Shown: positions 51,801 to 59,650 of the stretch, in pieces | How the letters are laid out: every line of letters starts with the position of its first letter | Position numbering within the stretch: the first letter of the stretch is position 1 | Assembly: GCF_051622035.1 (NCBI RefSeq) | Contig: NC_135364.1 | Coordinates: forward strand, 13,509,501 to 13,573,500 | Source of the DNA: Arctopsyche grandis | Taxonomy: Eukaryota > Arthropoda > Insecta > Trichoptera > Hydropsychidae | Direction of reading: 5' to 3' | Length of the DNA stretch: 64,000 nt | The notes under the pieces: model-generated | Seen by the model: the letters and a program-made list of their open reading frames with translations, nothing else | What the model was told of the DNA's origin: nothing | The model's database searches: none | Program-made: the position numbers and the translations under genes

Positions 51801-52733
51801 TCAACATTGTAGGTCGAACTCTATACTTCTTTATAAGCTCTTCGAATTTGGCTCTGTGTACTTTTTCTTGATCCCACATATGTTGAATTAATGGACCACT
51901 AGCGGTACTACCTAGTACTGCCATTTGTCCAGCGTATATTCTATCTGCTCCTAGCTCACCAGCGTGATCAACTCGTATGATGGAATCTAGCTAAAACATA
52001 TGGATTAAAATGTTATAATTTTAATTTACCAAGGAAGTTAAATTATAAAGTAATGTTTTTATTCACTTTTGATGTAGTACAGACGGTGTCTTTAGAAATC
52101 GCCCTAAATGTTTTCAAATTGTATATGTTTGAATTTGAAACTAAACGTCTTTGCATTATTTTAACATAAGTTGAACTGTTCATCTTCAATTGATCTAACT
52201 GCAAAATAAATAAAAATCATAATATTAATTCATCATCATATAATGTTATAGGTATTTGTGCAGAGAAGTGTCTGAACGGAGGTAAGTGCATACAAAAGGA
52301 CACTTGTGAATGCCCAAAAGGATATTTTGGAGCACATTGTGAACATTGTAAGTATATTTTTATTGTATGTAGACGTGTATGAGCGTAGAAAACACATTTG
52401 AATTTGTATTTCGTTTTGAAATTGCAGCGAAATGTGTGATTCCATGTTTAAATGGAGGAAAATGCAAAGGAGTTAACAAGTGCAGGTGTCCGCTAGGTCT
52501 CGGAGGAAACCACTGTGAAATCGGTAGGAGGATACCTCAAAGGTCCACGTGTAACAAATCATGTCATCATGGTACTTGTGGTCCCAACAATATGTGTACA
52601 TGTCACTCCGGTTGGTACGGACGTCTGTGCAATCATAGTGAGCGTTTTGAATGTATGTATTACTTGAAAATATACCTTTATCGATAAGCAAATCTATTAA
52701 TATTCATGTATTGTTTCAGAATCTGGGTGGTAG
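42219..52733 (+). CDS. shf: Shifted / WIF1-family secreted protein (complete, 7 exons, 356 aa)
   Basis: Exons 42219-42381, 44394-44636, 44731-44874, 46903-47103, 52252-52347, 52428-52637 and 52720-52733 all join in phase 1 and end in TAG. Residues 1-22 are a signal peptide (hydrophobic [11 protein letters not shown], then SA). The WIF domain is about 41-180 ([21 protein letters not shown], then [13 protein letters not shown]). Five six-cysteine EGF repeats follow at about 186-218, 220-250, 252-282, 284-316 and 322-352. In Drosophila, Shf binds heparan sulfate proteoglycans and promotes Hedgehog spreading, whereas vertebrate WIF1 binds Wnts (family knowledge). Length is close to vertebrate WIF1. 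Intron 4 (5.1 kb) hosts Coq7 on the other strand and a transposon nest. The start is chosen because it begins the signal peptide. Confidence 0.95.
42757..42804. repeat. (AT)n microsatellite in shf intron 1
   Basis: About 47 bp of uninterrupted AT dinucleotides. Confidence 0.95.
43190..43250. repeat. Dispersed hairpin repeat, inverted relative to 7565-7620
   Basis: Contains ACCCATACGATGATATTTCATCGGGT followed by ACACTAGTAATAG; its reverse complement aligns with the 7565 copy with few differences. Confidence 0.5.
43580..43880 (+). mobile_element. RTE-like LINE 3' tail fragment
   Basis: Broken plus-strand frames give [32 protein letters not shown] and [20 protein letters not shown]. This is the typical C-terminal order of RTE-type reverse transcriptases. 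Frameshifts and stops show it is dead. It lies in shf intron 1. Confidence 0.75.
44394..44636 (+). CDS. shf: shf exon 2: WIF domain
   Basis: After ATAATTCCAG the exon encodes [19 protein letters not shown] through PRYAK, the body of the WIF domain, with potential N-glycosylation sites NFT and NSS. Donor is GAAAG|GTGATT, phase 1. Confidence 0.95.
44731..44874 (+). CDS. shf: shf exon 3: end of WIF domain
   Basis: Follows a 94-bp intron ending TTTGTGTTTTAG. It encodes [20 protein letters not shown] and LRLSLKKEC, the C-terminal strand of the WIF domain. Donor is AGAG|GTGTGT. Confidence 0.95.
45468..45566 (+). repeat. Dispersed repeat copy, pair with 55735-55830
   Basis: ATTCAAATAAATTAAATAAAATGTTTACTATTAGA... 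through AAATACCGAGCGAAGCTGGGTA and ACTAGT is about 80% identical, in the same orientation, to 55735-55830. The ACCGAGCGAAGCTGGGT part can fold into a small hairpin. The class is not identified. Confidence 0.65.
46095..46272. repeat. Degenerate array of GTGAAATGTCC-like motifs
   Basis: At least seven diverged copies of a roughly 20-25 bp unit with core GTGAAA-(T/A/G)-GTCC or its complement recur in both orientations: GGACATTTCGTC, GACCTTTTCACC, GGTGAAATGTCC, GGTGAAAAGGTC, GTTGAAATGACC, GGTGAGAAGGGTCC, GTGAAAGATCCC and GGTGAAATGTCC. No coding potential. Confidence 0.7.
46903..47103 (+). CDS. shf: shf exon 4: EGF repeats 1 and 2
   Basis: Acceptor TCATATTTTTAG. It encodes [19 protein letters not shown]... 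and [19 protein letters not shown]..., two EGF modules, flanked by phase-1 introns as is usual for shuffled EGF units. Donor is GGAG|GTTTGT. Confidence 0.95.
47216..47635. mobile_element. Tc1/mariner-type MITE (420 bp)
   Basis: Terminal inverted repeats TCAAGGGAACG (47216-47226) and CGTTCCCTTGA (47625-47635) are flanked by TA on each side (47214-47215 and 47636-47637). The TA target is that of Tc1/mariner elements (family knowledge). The interior is non-coding. It is the outermost layer of the nest; LTR A is inserted exactly at its right border. Confidence 0.65.
48335..50512 (-). pseudogene. piggyBac-family transposase pseudogene
   Basis: The minus strand reads from ATG at 50512 through an acidic N-terminus ([17 protein letters not shown], 50303-50512). 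A broken stretch at 50100-50300 contains a stop (near 50169), and the core is at 49231-49640 ([26 protein letters not shown] with the first catalytic Asp of the family). Further broken pieces lie at 48878-49063. The C-terminal part (48335-48787) ends in a Cys-rich zinc-binding domain ([19 protein letters not shown]). Frameshifts, an internal stop and the LTR B insertion inactivate it. The reading frame continues across the LTR B target site once the insertion is disregarded. Confidence 0.85.
49644..50087. mobile_element. LTR B: solo LTR inside the piggyBac-like transposase
   Basis: 444 bp starting TGTTGCGTAGGGGTGGG and ending GTATACGTAACA, flanked by the 4-bp duplication ATAC (49640-49643 and 50088-50091). 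The ends form a short inverted repeat (TGTTGCGTA against TGTTACGTA). The 5' about 70 bp match LTR A. It is the innermost and youngest layer of the nest. Confidence 0.8.
51331..51341 (-). promoter_or_regulatory. Coq7: Coq7 polyadenylation signal (two overlapping AATAAA)
   Basis: Two overlapping AATAAA hexamers on the minus strand (complements of 51331-51336 and 51336-51341), about 60-70 bp after the Coq7 stop codon. Confidence 0.6.
51400..51677 (-). CDS. Coq7: Coq7 exon 3
   Basis: Acceptor is ATTTTAAG|GTACTG. It encodes [17 protein letters not shown] through the terminal [10 protein letters not shown] and a TAA stop, and carries the remaining diiron ligands (Glu133, and Glu168/His171 in DEEQEHH). 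Confidence 0.95.
51400..52183 (-). CDS. Coq7: 5-demethoxyubiquinone hydroxylase COQ7 (complete, 3 exons, 207 aa)
   Basis: Minus-strand exons 52183-52067, 51990-51762 and 51677-51400 join with GT-AG borders to 207 codons. Residues 1-38 form an Arg/Lys/Ser-rich mitochondrial presequence lacking acidic residues until Asp32. The rest is the COQ7/CLK-1 diiron helical bundle: [47 protein letters not shown] and RDEEQEHHD. Candidate iron ligands are Glu51, Glu81, His84, Glu133, Glu168 and His171. In the family this matrix enzyme hydroxylates demethoxyubiquinone, the penultimate step of ubiquinone synthesis. It lies entirely in shf intron 4 on the opposite strand. Its ATG is only 68 bp from shf exon 5, so its promoter or 5' UTR probably overlaps shf exons. 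Confidence 0.95.
51762..51990 (-). CDS. Coq7: Coq7 exon 2
   Basis: Starts after ATGTTTTAG and ends GGGGCTG|GTAAAT, phase 0 to 1. It encodes [20 protein letters not shown] through [10 protein letters not shown], including the first, second and third diiron ligands. Confidence 0.95.
52067..52183 (-). CDS. Coq7: Coq7 exon 1: mitochondrial presequence
   Basis: 39 codons from ATG (52183) to TCAAAA|GTGAAT. The peptide has MQRRLVSNS and is basic and Ser-rich. An internal Met10 begins a shorter, more typical presequence, so the true start could be either. Confidence 0.85.
52252..52347 (+). CDS. shf: shf exon 5: EGF repeat 3
   Basis: One complete EGF module ([19 protein letters not shown]...) in a 96-bp exon between TGTTATAG and CATT|GTAAGT, phase 1-1. 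The start codon of the antisense Coq7 gene lies only 68 bp upstream. Confidence 0.95.
52428..52637 (+). CDS. shf: shf exon 6: EGF repeats 4 and 5
   Basis: Follows an 80-bp intron ending AAATTGCAG. It encodes [19 protein letters not shown]... and [18 protein letters not shown]..., with a basic linker RRIPQRS between the two. Donor is CATA|GTGAGC. Confidence 0.95.
52720..52733 (+). CDS. shf: shf exon 7: last residues
   Basis: A 14-bp terminal coding segment after TGTTTCAG completes a Lys codon and adds SGW before TAG. The short KSGW ending keeps the frame and phase of the gene. If the upstream donor were ignored the frame would run 15 more codons (ERFECMYY...), which is less family-like. Confidence 0.8.
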
Positions 52734-53249
52734 TCGATGAGCATTTCGTACTGTGTGAAACCATACATGAGTTTTACATACATTGGAGTATTTCCACATT
52801 CTTTTTAGATTTTCATGTAGAATATTTGTAAATATTGATTTATTTTTTTATGTATGAAATAATAATGAAATTTTACAGAATTTTTTTTTTTTAAGAATAC
52901 GAAAATGAAAACTGTGATTTATATTAATATTTTCAAAATTTATCGAAATACATTTATGCATATTTTTAAGTCTCTTTTTATTACTTTTTTGCTTACCCAA
53001 TGAATATCATTATCACAGTAGTTCTACATAAGTGCAATATAAATATTTATTACAGTTTGGAAAATTTATACATAATGGGTATCATATAACATGTCAGCTA
53101 GCATGGATACTCAGTTTTGGAATCATATTATTATTTACTAAAATTTTATATATTTCCTGATAAGTTGCTCATTTTAAAAATGATCATAATTTGCCAATAC
53201 AACTCATTAGTTTTATTACTATTTAAAGTACACTATAAATTTTTAATTC

Positions 53250-53930
53250 AACCTTATTTCCATTTGTGTTCTGATTTACTGAATAAGGTTAATTTCAGAA
53301 TCCCAGTTCGATACCCTAGACGCGTTACACTCTTTTCACTTGATCCTTTCAATACTAATTCCCAAAAATATTTTTATCTGCAGCGCGTTTATCGTATGTT
53401 TAACGGAGAGCTGAATGAGGTTGATCTGTTTGGTATTTCCCTACATCAATTCAGGTCTAACATCAAGAGAATCTTGACCGATTGATTCATTTTTTCTTCT
53501 ATTCTATTTTTCCAATATTTCCATTATTTTTATACTTTAGTTTAGTTATGTAATGTGCTATTTAATCATATTATAGCTTTCATTCCTTTCCATTTCATTT
53601 GTTTATTTTGTATTTACCTTTTTCATTTGTTTTTTATATTTGTAAATTTCAATTTCTTCTTATATTCTATCTTATAACCTTTTCCAAATATTTTAATACT
53701 ATAGTTTAATTATGCAATGTACTACATATTTTGTCATGCCTTTATTCTTTACTTTTTAATTTGTTTTCCTTATATTTATCTTTTTCATTTTTGTAAAAAT
53801 CTATTATTGGACTCGGGTGTTACATATATTATTTATTTACTTTTTGTGTTTTTTATACCTATCTCTGTACATCCTGTCTGTTGATTTTTCAATTAATAAA
53901 ATAAAATAAAATAAAATAAAATAAAGTATT
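53250..53930 (+). mobile_element. 5'-truncated LINE 3' end with A-rich tail
   Basis: The plus-strand frame 53260-53485 ends ...VNFRIPVRYPRRVTLF, FNGELNEVDLFGISLHQF and RILTD*, the C-terminal tail typical of non-LTR reverse transcriptases. About 400 bp of AT-rich 3' UTR follow, ending in an (AAAATA)n tail at 53898-53926. It lies about 0.5 kb downstream of shf. Confidence 0.7.
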
Positions 53931-56109
53931 ATACGCTACACTAAAGTAACCATTTTTTTTTCAAATTTAAAACCAGAAGATTTGAAAATAGCTCAGCTAA
54001 CATACATAAGTAAAAATAGTGCGTGCCGTAGACTAAGTAATTCAGTGTATGTTTATCTTTTTTTTTCATTTAGTGAAGGGATTTAATAACATGCATTTAT
54101 TTTTAATATTATATATTGTGTTATGAAAGTGGTATTGTGAGGAAAAAACTCTTATTTAATGAGTAAATTGTACTAAAGATGAGAACCAAAGTGTAGAATA
54201 AAACTAAGAAGAATTAACAAAATTGGTTTGAGAATGATCTTTTGATTTTATAATCCCAAACTAAACTGGTTACATTTCACAAATAATAAGATCAACGCCC
54301 AAAAAACTAATACATATGGTAAAGTGACCATATTTTTCGAATTAAAACCAGGACTTTTTTTCTAAAAATAATTTGAATATTTCAGTTAAATAAAAATGAT
54401 AATAAACATTAGTGAATCATGGAGGCAGATTCATGAAAATAAAAAATCGATTTCAATGTTTATAAGCAATGAGGTTTTCATGTGAATTTGTCGATATCGG
54501 CTCTTCACGTTTTTAATATTTAAAGTTGAAATCATTTTATCGAATAACATTCTACATAAGACTGGTTAAAATTATACTCGGTGTTAAGCAAACATTTTAA
54601 AATTTTAACATACAATTGCGTTTTACCATTGGGCCACATATTGTTCATCAAAGAAATAGTCATTGAGTACGTGCATTTGTTTTCCAGTAAACAGAATCAA
54701 TATTCGACTAATTTCGAATACATTTGTACGATTTCATTCAATCCACCTGTTAGATGCTATTGAAAAAAAAAATTTTTCTAACCACTCTTTCTTAAGTGCC
54801 GATCAAAATTCAATTTGAACAAAAAACATTGCCAATGCGCACATAATCATAGCAGTTTGTTTTCGTCTGAAGACCTAATAAATAGGTCTATAATCATAGA
54901 AGTAGAATGCATAGAATGGTCATTGTTAACAAAAGTATCGTCTAAAAGCGAGCCATCAAAGAGAGAGACGGAAAGTCAGAAGAGAGACAAGAGAGAGAGA
55001 GAGAGACGAAGTTTAGCAAACAATGAACAAACTATGCCGTGCAGAGTAGCAACATTTTTGGAGGCTGAGAGCGATTCTATGCATTCTACATTCAATACAA
55101 AATAAATCCTTAAAAATAATTTATAATACACCCATTTATACTAACTTGAAAAAACTGCATGCCATATATAATATAATTCCGTTTGTTACAGAATATAATA
55201 TGTGGAATGAATAGAATATTATATAACAAACTAACCAGTAGATTCTATGACAGAATCACTAATAATCATACTAACACACTTGTGAAGAGTCTCGGTGATA
55301 ACAACAAAACGTCTATACCCTTCAGGTATAAACACAATCTGCTTTAGGTCATCAACTTTAGTGAGTCTTTAATTAATATTATGTATTAGATGTATTATGA
55401 GCATTTATAAGAATTGTAAATAGGTTTTTGAGCTTTTTTCCTATTATGCTGTACATTAACATTACAATAATATAATACTATGATTACTAACCAAATAAAA
55501 TAAAATTGTAAAATAGAAAATGATCAGTAGATCAGTAGCTATTAAAATAGATATAAGCTGCATTGTGAACATAGTTTCGTAATGATAAAAAGCATTTAAA
55601 AATCAAATGCATTATACCTCTATGTATATAATATTTAATATATAATTTTGAAAGATGCTTTATATCTATGTATATATGCAAGTTTTGGTTCTTAGAATTC
55701 GTGACGTTAAATTTAATAAAAAAAAACAAATGAATATTCAAATAAATTAAATGAAATGTTTACTATTAGACTAGCCATGTTCAACCGGTATATATGTATA
55801 ACAAATACCGAGTAAAATCACTAGTGGACTATACTTTTATTGTAAAATTTGAATAAACCATTAGCGAAGTGAAACATAAAACAAATAAAAAATAAATAAA
55901 AAAAGCCTTGTAAAAATTGACTGCTGTTTTTTGCACGGCAACTTTTGGACGCAAACATAACCTCCAAAACATCAACATGACAATTATTAAAAAAAAAAAA
56001 AAAACGACCGACCGAAATAGACCAGATCGTAACCTAGCATGTTAGAGATGTTACAAATGTTAAAATAAAATCAAATCATAGGGAACATTGCAGACATTGA
56101 TACCAACGT
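53931..56109. other. Intergenic region between shf and ewg
   Basis: AT-rich. An open frame at 54815-55105 (96 codons; Glu/Arg/Ser-rich from a GA-repeat at about 54958-55010) matches nothing I recognise and is probably spurious. A dispersed repeat lies at 55735-55830. Nothing else is supported. Confidence 0.5.
55735..55830 (+). repeat. Dispersed repeat copy, pair with 45468-45566
   Basis: Same order as the 45468 copy (ATTCAAATAAATTAAAT, TGTTTACTATTAGACTAGCC, AAATACCGAG, CACTAGT), with small differences and a shortened hairpin. Confidence 0.65.
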
Positions 56110-56665
56110 GCGGAACGTGCGGCCAGAACGAACTGCGACAGGGATCGAAGCCAAAGTGGTGGTCGAAAGTATTGACGTATCGCATATATAAGGGGCGAGC
56201 GTGTGTGGGTGCGTGTGCGAGAGAGCGAGACAGCGAGAGAGCGAGTTGCGCGCGCAGCCGCGTCCGTGGAGGGGCTGGCGGGGGTGCGGGGAGGGGGCCG
56301 CGAGTGGATCGATGGTGTGTTGCGCGGTGTCCGGGGGCGGCGCCTTGTGAGCGGGCGCGGCGCCACGCAGGTGCGTACGCAGCCGTAGTGCTCGGGGGCG
56401 CACTGGGCGTGCTCACCAATCCGGGGGCAGGGCGCAGGCGCGCGGGGGCGCCGCGGCCGGCTCCGGCCAGGCCACGGCGCCCCCCACGCTCCCCGCACCC
56501 GCACCCGCACCCGCCCCGCTTGTTCCGAATCTGCCCCTCGCCCTTCCCCTCCCCTCCCCTGCCCCTCCTCGCCGTGTCCACTATTCGTATGTCTGCGATC
56601 GACCTTCGCGAGCTGCTGCTCCTCCACTCCTCCACTCCTCTCCTCTCCTCTCCATCGTCCGTTTC
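56110..56665 (+). promoter_or_regulatory. ewg: GC-rich (CpG-rich) putative promoter region of ewg with TATA box
   Basis: A sharp GC-rich block in AT-rich DNA. A TATA-type box TATATAAG at 56185-56192 is followed about 30 bp later by GA-rich repeats (GAGAGAGCGAGACAGCGAG, about 56218-56240, GAGA-factor-like). The long open frames seen here on both strands reflect GC-rich composition. A canonical donor GCAG|GTGCGT at 56370/56371 would end a non-coding first exon that splices to the acceptor at 57904. Confidence 0.5.
56216..56370 (+). other. ewg: Predicted non-coding first exon of ewg
   Basis: Start estimated as 25-35 bp downstream of the TATA box; end at the strong donor CACGCAG|GTGCGT. There is no ATG in the frame that would continue into the first coding exon, so it should be 5' UTR. 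This is inference; no transcript evidence is available here. Confidence 0.35.
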
Positions 56666-57128
56666 TCTTTAGCCCTTCGCATTGTTCCAACGGGTGTGTT
56701 TTGTGTATGATGAAAGTCCTATCTTTTTTTTTCTTCCATTATTTACAATTGTGTAACTTTTGTATTGAATATCGATTTTGTTGTTTGTATGCATGTCGAT
56801 TGTGGCTCCGTGTTATGCCGATGTTCGCATCGTCCAATATCAAAAGTGGAATTCTATTTAGACCCACCCGAGCCGATATGATGTACACATAATATATATA
56901 TGTAGATATACAGCATAAAAACAAACATTGAATTTGATAATAGGAGGCGACGGCACTTGTAACGTAATATTGTTTCCTGTAGTCAATTTCTTATATATAT
57001 TGTACCGACTGTACGTCTACGATGTCAAAGTCGATGAAAATTACTGATGCAAGTCGGTTCCATTAGGAGAAAGTACATTTGCTTGTATATTTAAAAAAAA
57101 AGCAGTACAAAAACATTGCATTGTTTAA

Positions 57129-57699
57129 TCCTTTGAGTGCTGATGTTATTTCTGTTGAGAGCCGGCTATGTTGAAAATGTCACCGACATTTTCAACTAGA
57201 ATTATTTAGAAATCCAATAGAAAGCGGGTGTAAAAATTGTAGCTAATCCAAGCAAACCCTAGATAACTACTGCTGAGGATTTCGAGTTTTGTAAAGGTGT
57301 GTTTACACTCTCTAATATATCTTGCAATAATATAAAATAAGTCTATTGATGAATGTATTTTTCCAAAAGTAGTTCCATCTTCTTCATTGTTGTTAAAATG
57401 TAATGCTCACAATATAATTGCCAAGCCACAATCTAAAATATTCAGCAGTTGGGGATTTCCATCGGGTAATTCTGCTATGTTTATAAATACAGAAATTCCA
57501 GTATAAACGAGTTTTTATAAACGTTGACAAATTAATAACACAGATTACACGACCCATGTTCAATGCTACCTGGTAAGGCTCAGCGGGTAGTATTCTTGTT
57601 TACTTTGTACCTGCTCAAAATGCAACACCTATCGGCGTTTTTCAAACCCATGAACTTGTTGGCAAAACGCCGATTGGCGTTGGTCAGCATTCAAAAGGT
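57129..57699. mobile_element. piggyBac-like MITE in ewg first intron (571 bp)
   Basis: Flanked by TTAA (57125-57128 and 57700-57703). The left end TCCTTTGAGTGCTGATG pairs with the reverse complement of the right end, ACCTTTTGAATGCTGACC. The interior is non-coding and contains GGCGTTTT/AAAACGCC motifs near 57630-57680. TTAA flanks with short inverted ends indicate a piggyBac-type non-autonomous element, of a different family from the one at 47834. Confidence 0.7.
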
Positions 57700-57921
57700 T
57701 TAAGAACAACTAAAAATTTTACAAATCTTAGATTACGATAAAATAGTAATGAAAATATTCCGAGTTGATTGTAAAACGTAGATTATTCGAGTATATGAGG
57801 CAAACCACCTGAATAAATCCATACTTTTCCCGTTCCTACTTATTTTTGATGCAGATTCTAACTTTTTTACGATGACGTATACAATGTTTTGTGTAAATTT
57901 TCAGATACAAAATTCGAATCA

Positions 57922-58141
57922 ATGAATTTCAAATCTTCATCTGATTATATGTTAATTAAAATGAACTCGGTGAAAGACGAATCCGTTGACATGATGGAGG
58001 ACGGCGACGGAGGACTCACCGGAGAGTCGGAGAACGACGATGACGGATGTCCGTCGTCTCCCGGTTCGACGTACGACGATAGTACAGACCTCATTACCGT
58101 GGCAATGAGCGATGAAGTCACGGCACAGCTGGCCGCCGCTG
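57922..58141 (+). CDS. ewg: ewg coding exon 1
   Basis: The exon begins at 57905 after GTGTAAATTTTCAG, and coding is taken from ATG 57922. It encodes the acidic Ser/Asp-rich N-terminus, with a second Met at residue 10 and a third at 14, and DEVTAQLAAA before CGCTG|GTGAAT (phase 1). Confidence 0.9.
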
Positions 58142-59650
58142 GTGAATACGACAAAAAATTAAATCAATATTTCAACTTATAATACAAAATTGATTGTTTA
58201 TTTATGTTATAAAATATGCAAAATGTGTTTCAGTTGAACTTCAATCGAATTTTTTTCATATATATGTCAAGCTATTCAATTTACATCATCATGATTAAAA
58301 AGTATCATTTTCTTATACATTCTGCTTAATTTTATAGGGCCTGTCGGAATGGCAGCAGCCGCTGCCATAGCTTCATCTAAAAAAAGGAAAAGACCTCATT
58401 CTTTTGAGACAAATCCTTCAATTAGAAAACGGCAACAAAATAGACTCCTTAGAAAATTGAGAGTAAGTAGACAAGCACCAAAACAATAATTTTATGTATA
58501 TTTTTCATACATATATTATACCATGTCTTAAGATTTAATCATAACTAGCCAAAGTATACGCAGATTAAATCCAGATATAGGAATTGGACGCCATCAAAAC
58601 TCATCTACGGTTCACGTCAGAGTGCATCGAGATTGTATACCAAATTTGGTAGTTAAAAATCATCACTTTAAAATAGAATTATACATAACATCTTCTTCAA
58701 TATCTCTTTATATTTACCTATCTACTTTAAATATTGCTAATACATATTGTATTAGCAGTATTTCAGTGTAGAGTATATGAAATTTAATACATTACGCTTA
58801 AAGGTCACTCGAATACTGACTTCTAGATAATATTATCGATATATACTGCATATATATAATATGTTTAGTATCCAGATTACTATCGATACAAACGTCACAT
58901 GTGCGAAATGTAAATTTTGCATTGATTTATTTTATTTTAATGCAACAGCAAACCATAGATGAATTTGCGACTCGAGTTGGACAGCAAGCGGTCGTCTTGG
59001 TCGCTACTCCCGGCAAACCCAACACCTCGTACAGGGTATTCGGTGCCAAACCGCTCGAAGACGTCATAAAAAACCTTCGTTCGATGATAATGGAAGAGCT
59101 GGAGCAAGCTTTAGCCCAACAAGCGCCTCCGCCAGTCCAAGACGATCCGTCTCTATACGAACTGCCACCACTCATAATCGACGGTATACCCACACCCGTA
59201 GAGAAGATGACTCAGGCTCAACTGCGAGCATTCATTCCTTTAATGCTAAAATATTCAGCCCGTAAGTATATAATATATGTATGTGTTGTGTTGAATTTCG
59301 TTCACTGTTTAAAATTTTCCGTATGATTCCATAGAAAGGGGCAAACCCGGTTGGGGCCGAGAATCAATGAGACCTCCCTGGTGGCCTAAAGAGTTACCTT
59401 GGGCTAATGTTAGAATGGACGCACGTACCGAAGACGAAAAACAGAAGGTTCCGATTTGTCCGTGTTTTGTATGGTTTCTTTCGTTTCTTTTTTTTTATAT
59501 GCCGTATTGTATTTTACGCAGATATCATGGACGCACGCACTTAGACAGATAGTTATAAATTGTTATAAATATCACGGTAGAGAAGATTTGCTTCCTGATT
59601 TTTCAGAGGAAGATGAAAAAGCAAATACCACGATATCGTCATCGTCTTCG
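57922..59650 (+). CDS. ewg: Erect wing / NRF1-family transcription factor, N-terminal 300 residues (5 exons seen; 3' end not established)
   Basis: Exons 57922-58141, 58338-58462, 58949-59261, 59335-59447 and 59522-59650 join in frame (300 codons). The acidic N-terminus (residues 1-70) has DESVDMMEDGDGG and the family motif DEVTAQLAAAGPVGMAAAAA. A basic KKRKRPHSFETNPSIRKRQQ stretch (about 88-107) begins the NRF1 DNA-binding and dimerisation domain. That domain runs through ATRVGQQAVVLVATPGKPN, PPLIIDGIPTPVEKMTQAQL, KPGWG, PWANVR and the HGREDLLPDF end near 285. NRF1/Ewg binds GCGCATGCGC-like palindromes; Drosophila ewg acts in flight-muscle and neuronal development (family knowledge). The C-terminal activation region (about 200 residues in human NRF1) is not in these exons. 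ATG 57922 is the first Met in frame near the acceptor at 57904. The frame is open upstream (DTKFES), so an earlier coding start is possible. Confidence 0.93.
58338..58462 (+). CDS. ewg: ewg coding exon 2
   Basis: From TTTTATAG to TTGAGA|GTAAGT, phase 1 to 0. It encodes PVGMAAAAAIASSKKRKRPH and IRKRQQNRLLRKLR, the basic start of the NRF1-type domain including a likely nuclear localisation signal. Confidence 0.95.
58949..59261 (+). CDS. ewg: ewg coding exon 3
   Basis: 313 bp from TTAATGCAACAG to GCCC|GTAAGT, phase 0 to 1. It is the main body of the DNA-binding and dimerisation domain (FATRVGQQAVVLVATPGKPN, ELPPLIIDGIPTPVEKMTQ, LRAFIPLMLKYSA). An Ala/Gln/Pro-rich insert (AQQAPPPVQDDPS) sits before ELPP. 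Confidence 0.95.
59335..59447 (+). CDS. ewg: ewg coding exon 4
   Basis: Follows a 73-bp intron. It encodes RGKPGWGRESMRPPWWPKEL and PWANVRMDARTEDEKQK, near-invariant NRF1 motifs. Donor AAG|GTTCCG is weak. The following intron is only 74 bp, and reading through it would hit a stop 35 codons on. Confidence 0.93.
59522..59650 (+). CDS. ewg: ewg coding exon 5
   Basis: 43 codons from TTTTACGCAG to TCTTCG|GTGAGT, phase 0-0. It encodes ISWTHALRQIVINCYKYHGR and EDLLPDFSEEDEKAN, the end of the DNA-binding domain, then a Ser run. Confidence 0.93.

Noticed and set aside
52379..52687. 102-codon plus-strand frame starting in shf intron 5
   Set aside because: Its core is shf exon 6. The apparent start lies in the 80-bp intron and the end reads through a proper donor, so it is not a separate gene.
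56060..56690. Several 110-204 codon open frames on both strands
   Set aside because: They overlap each other in a GC-rich, stop-poor block. Products are Arg/Pro/Ala/Gly-rich without motifs, and the region is better explained as the ewg promoter and leader.
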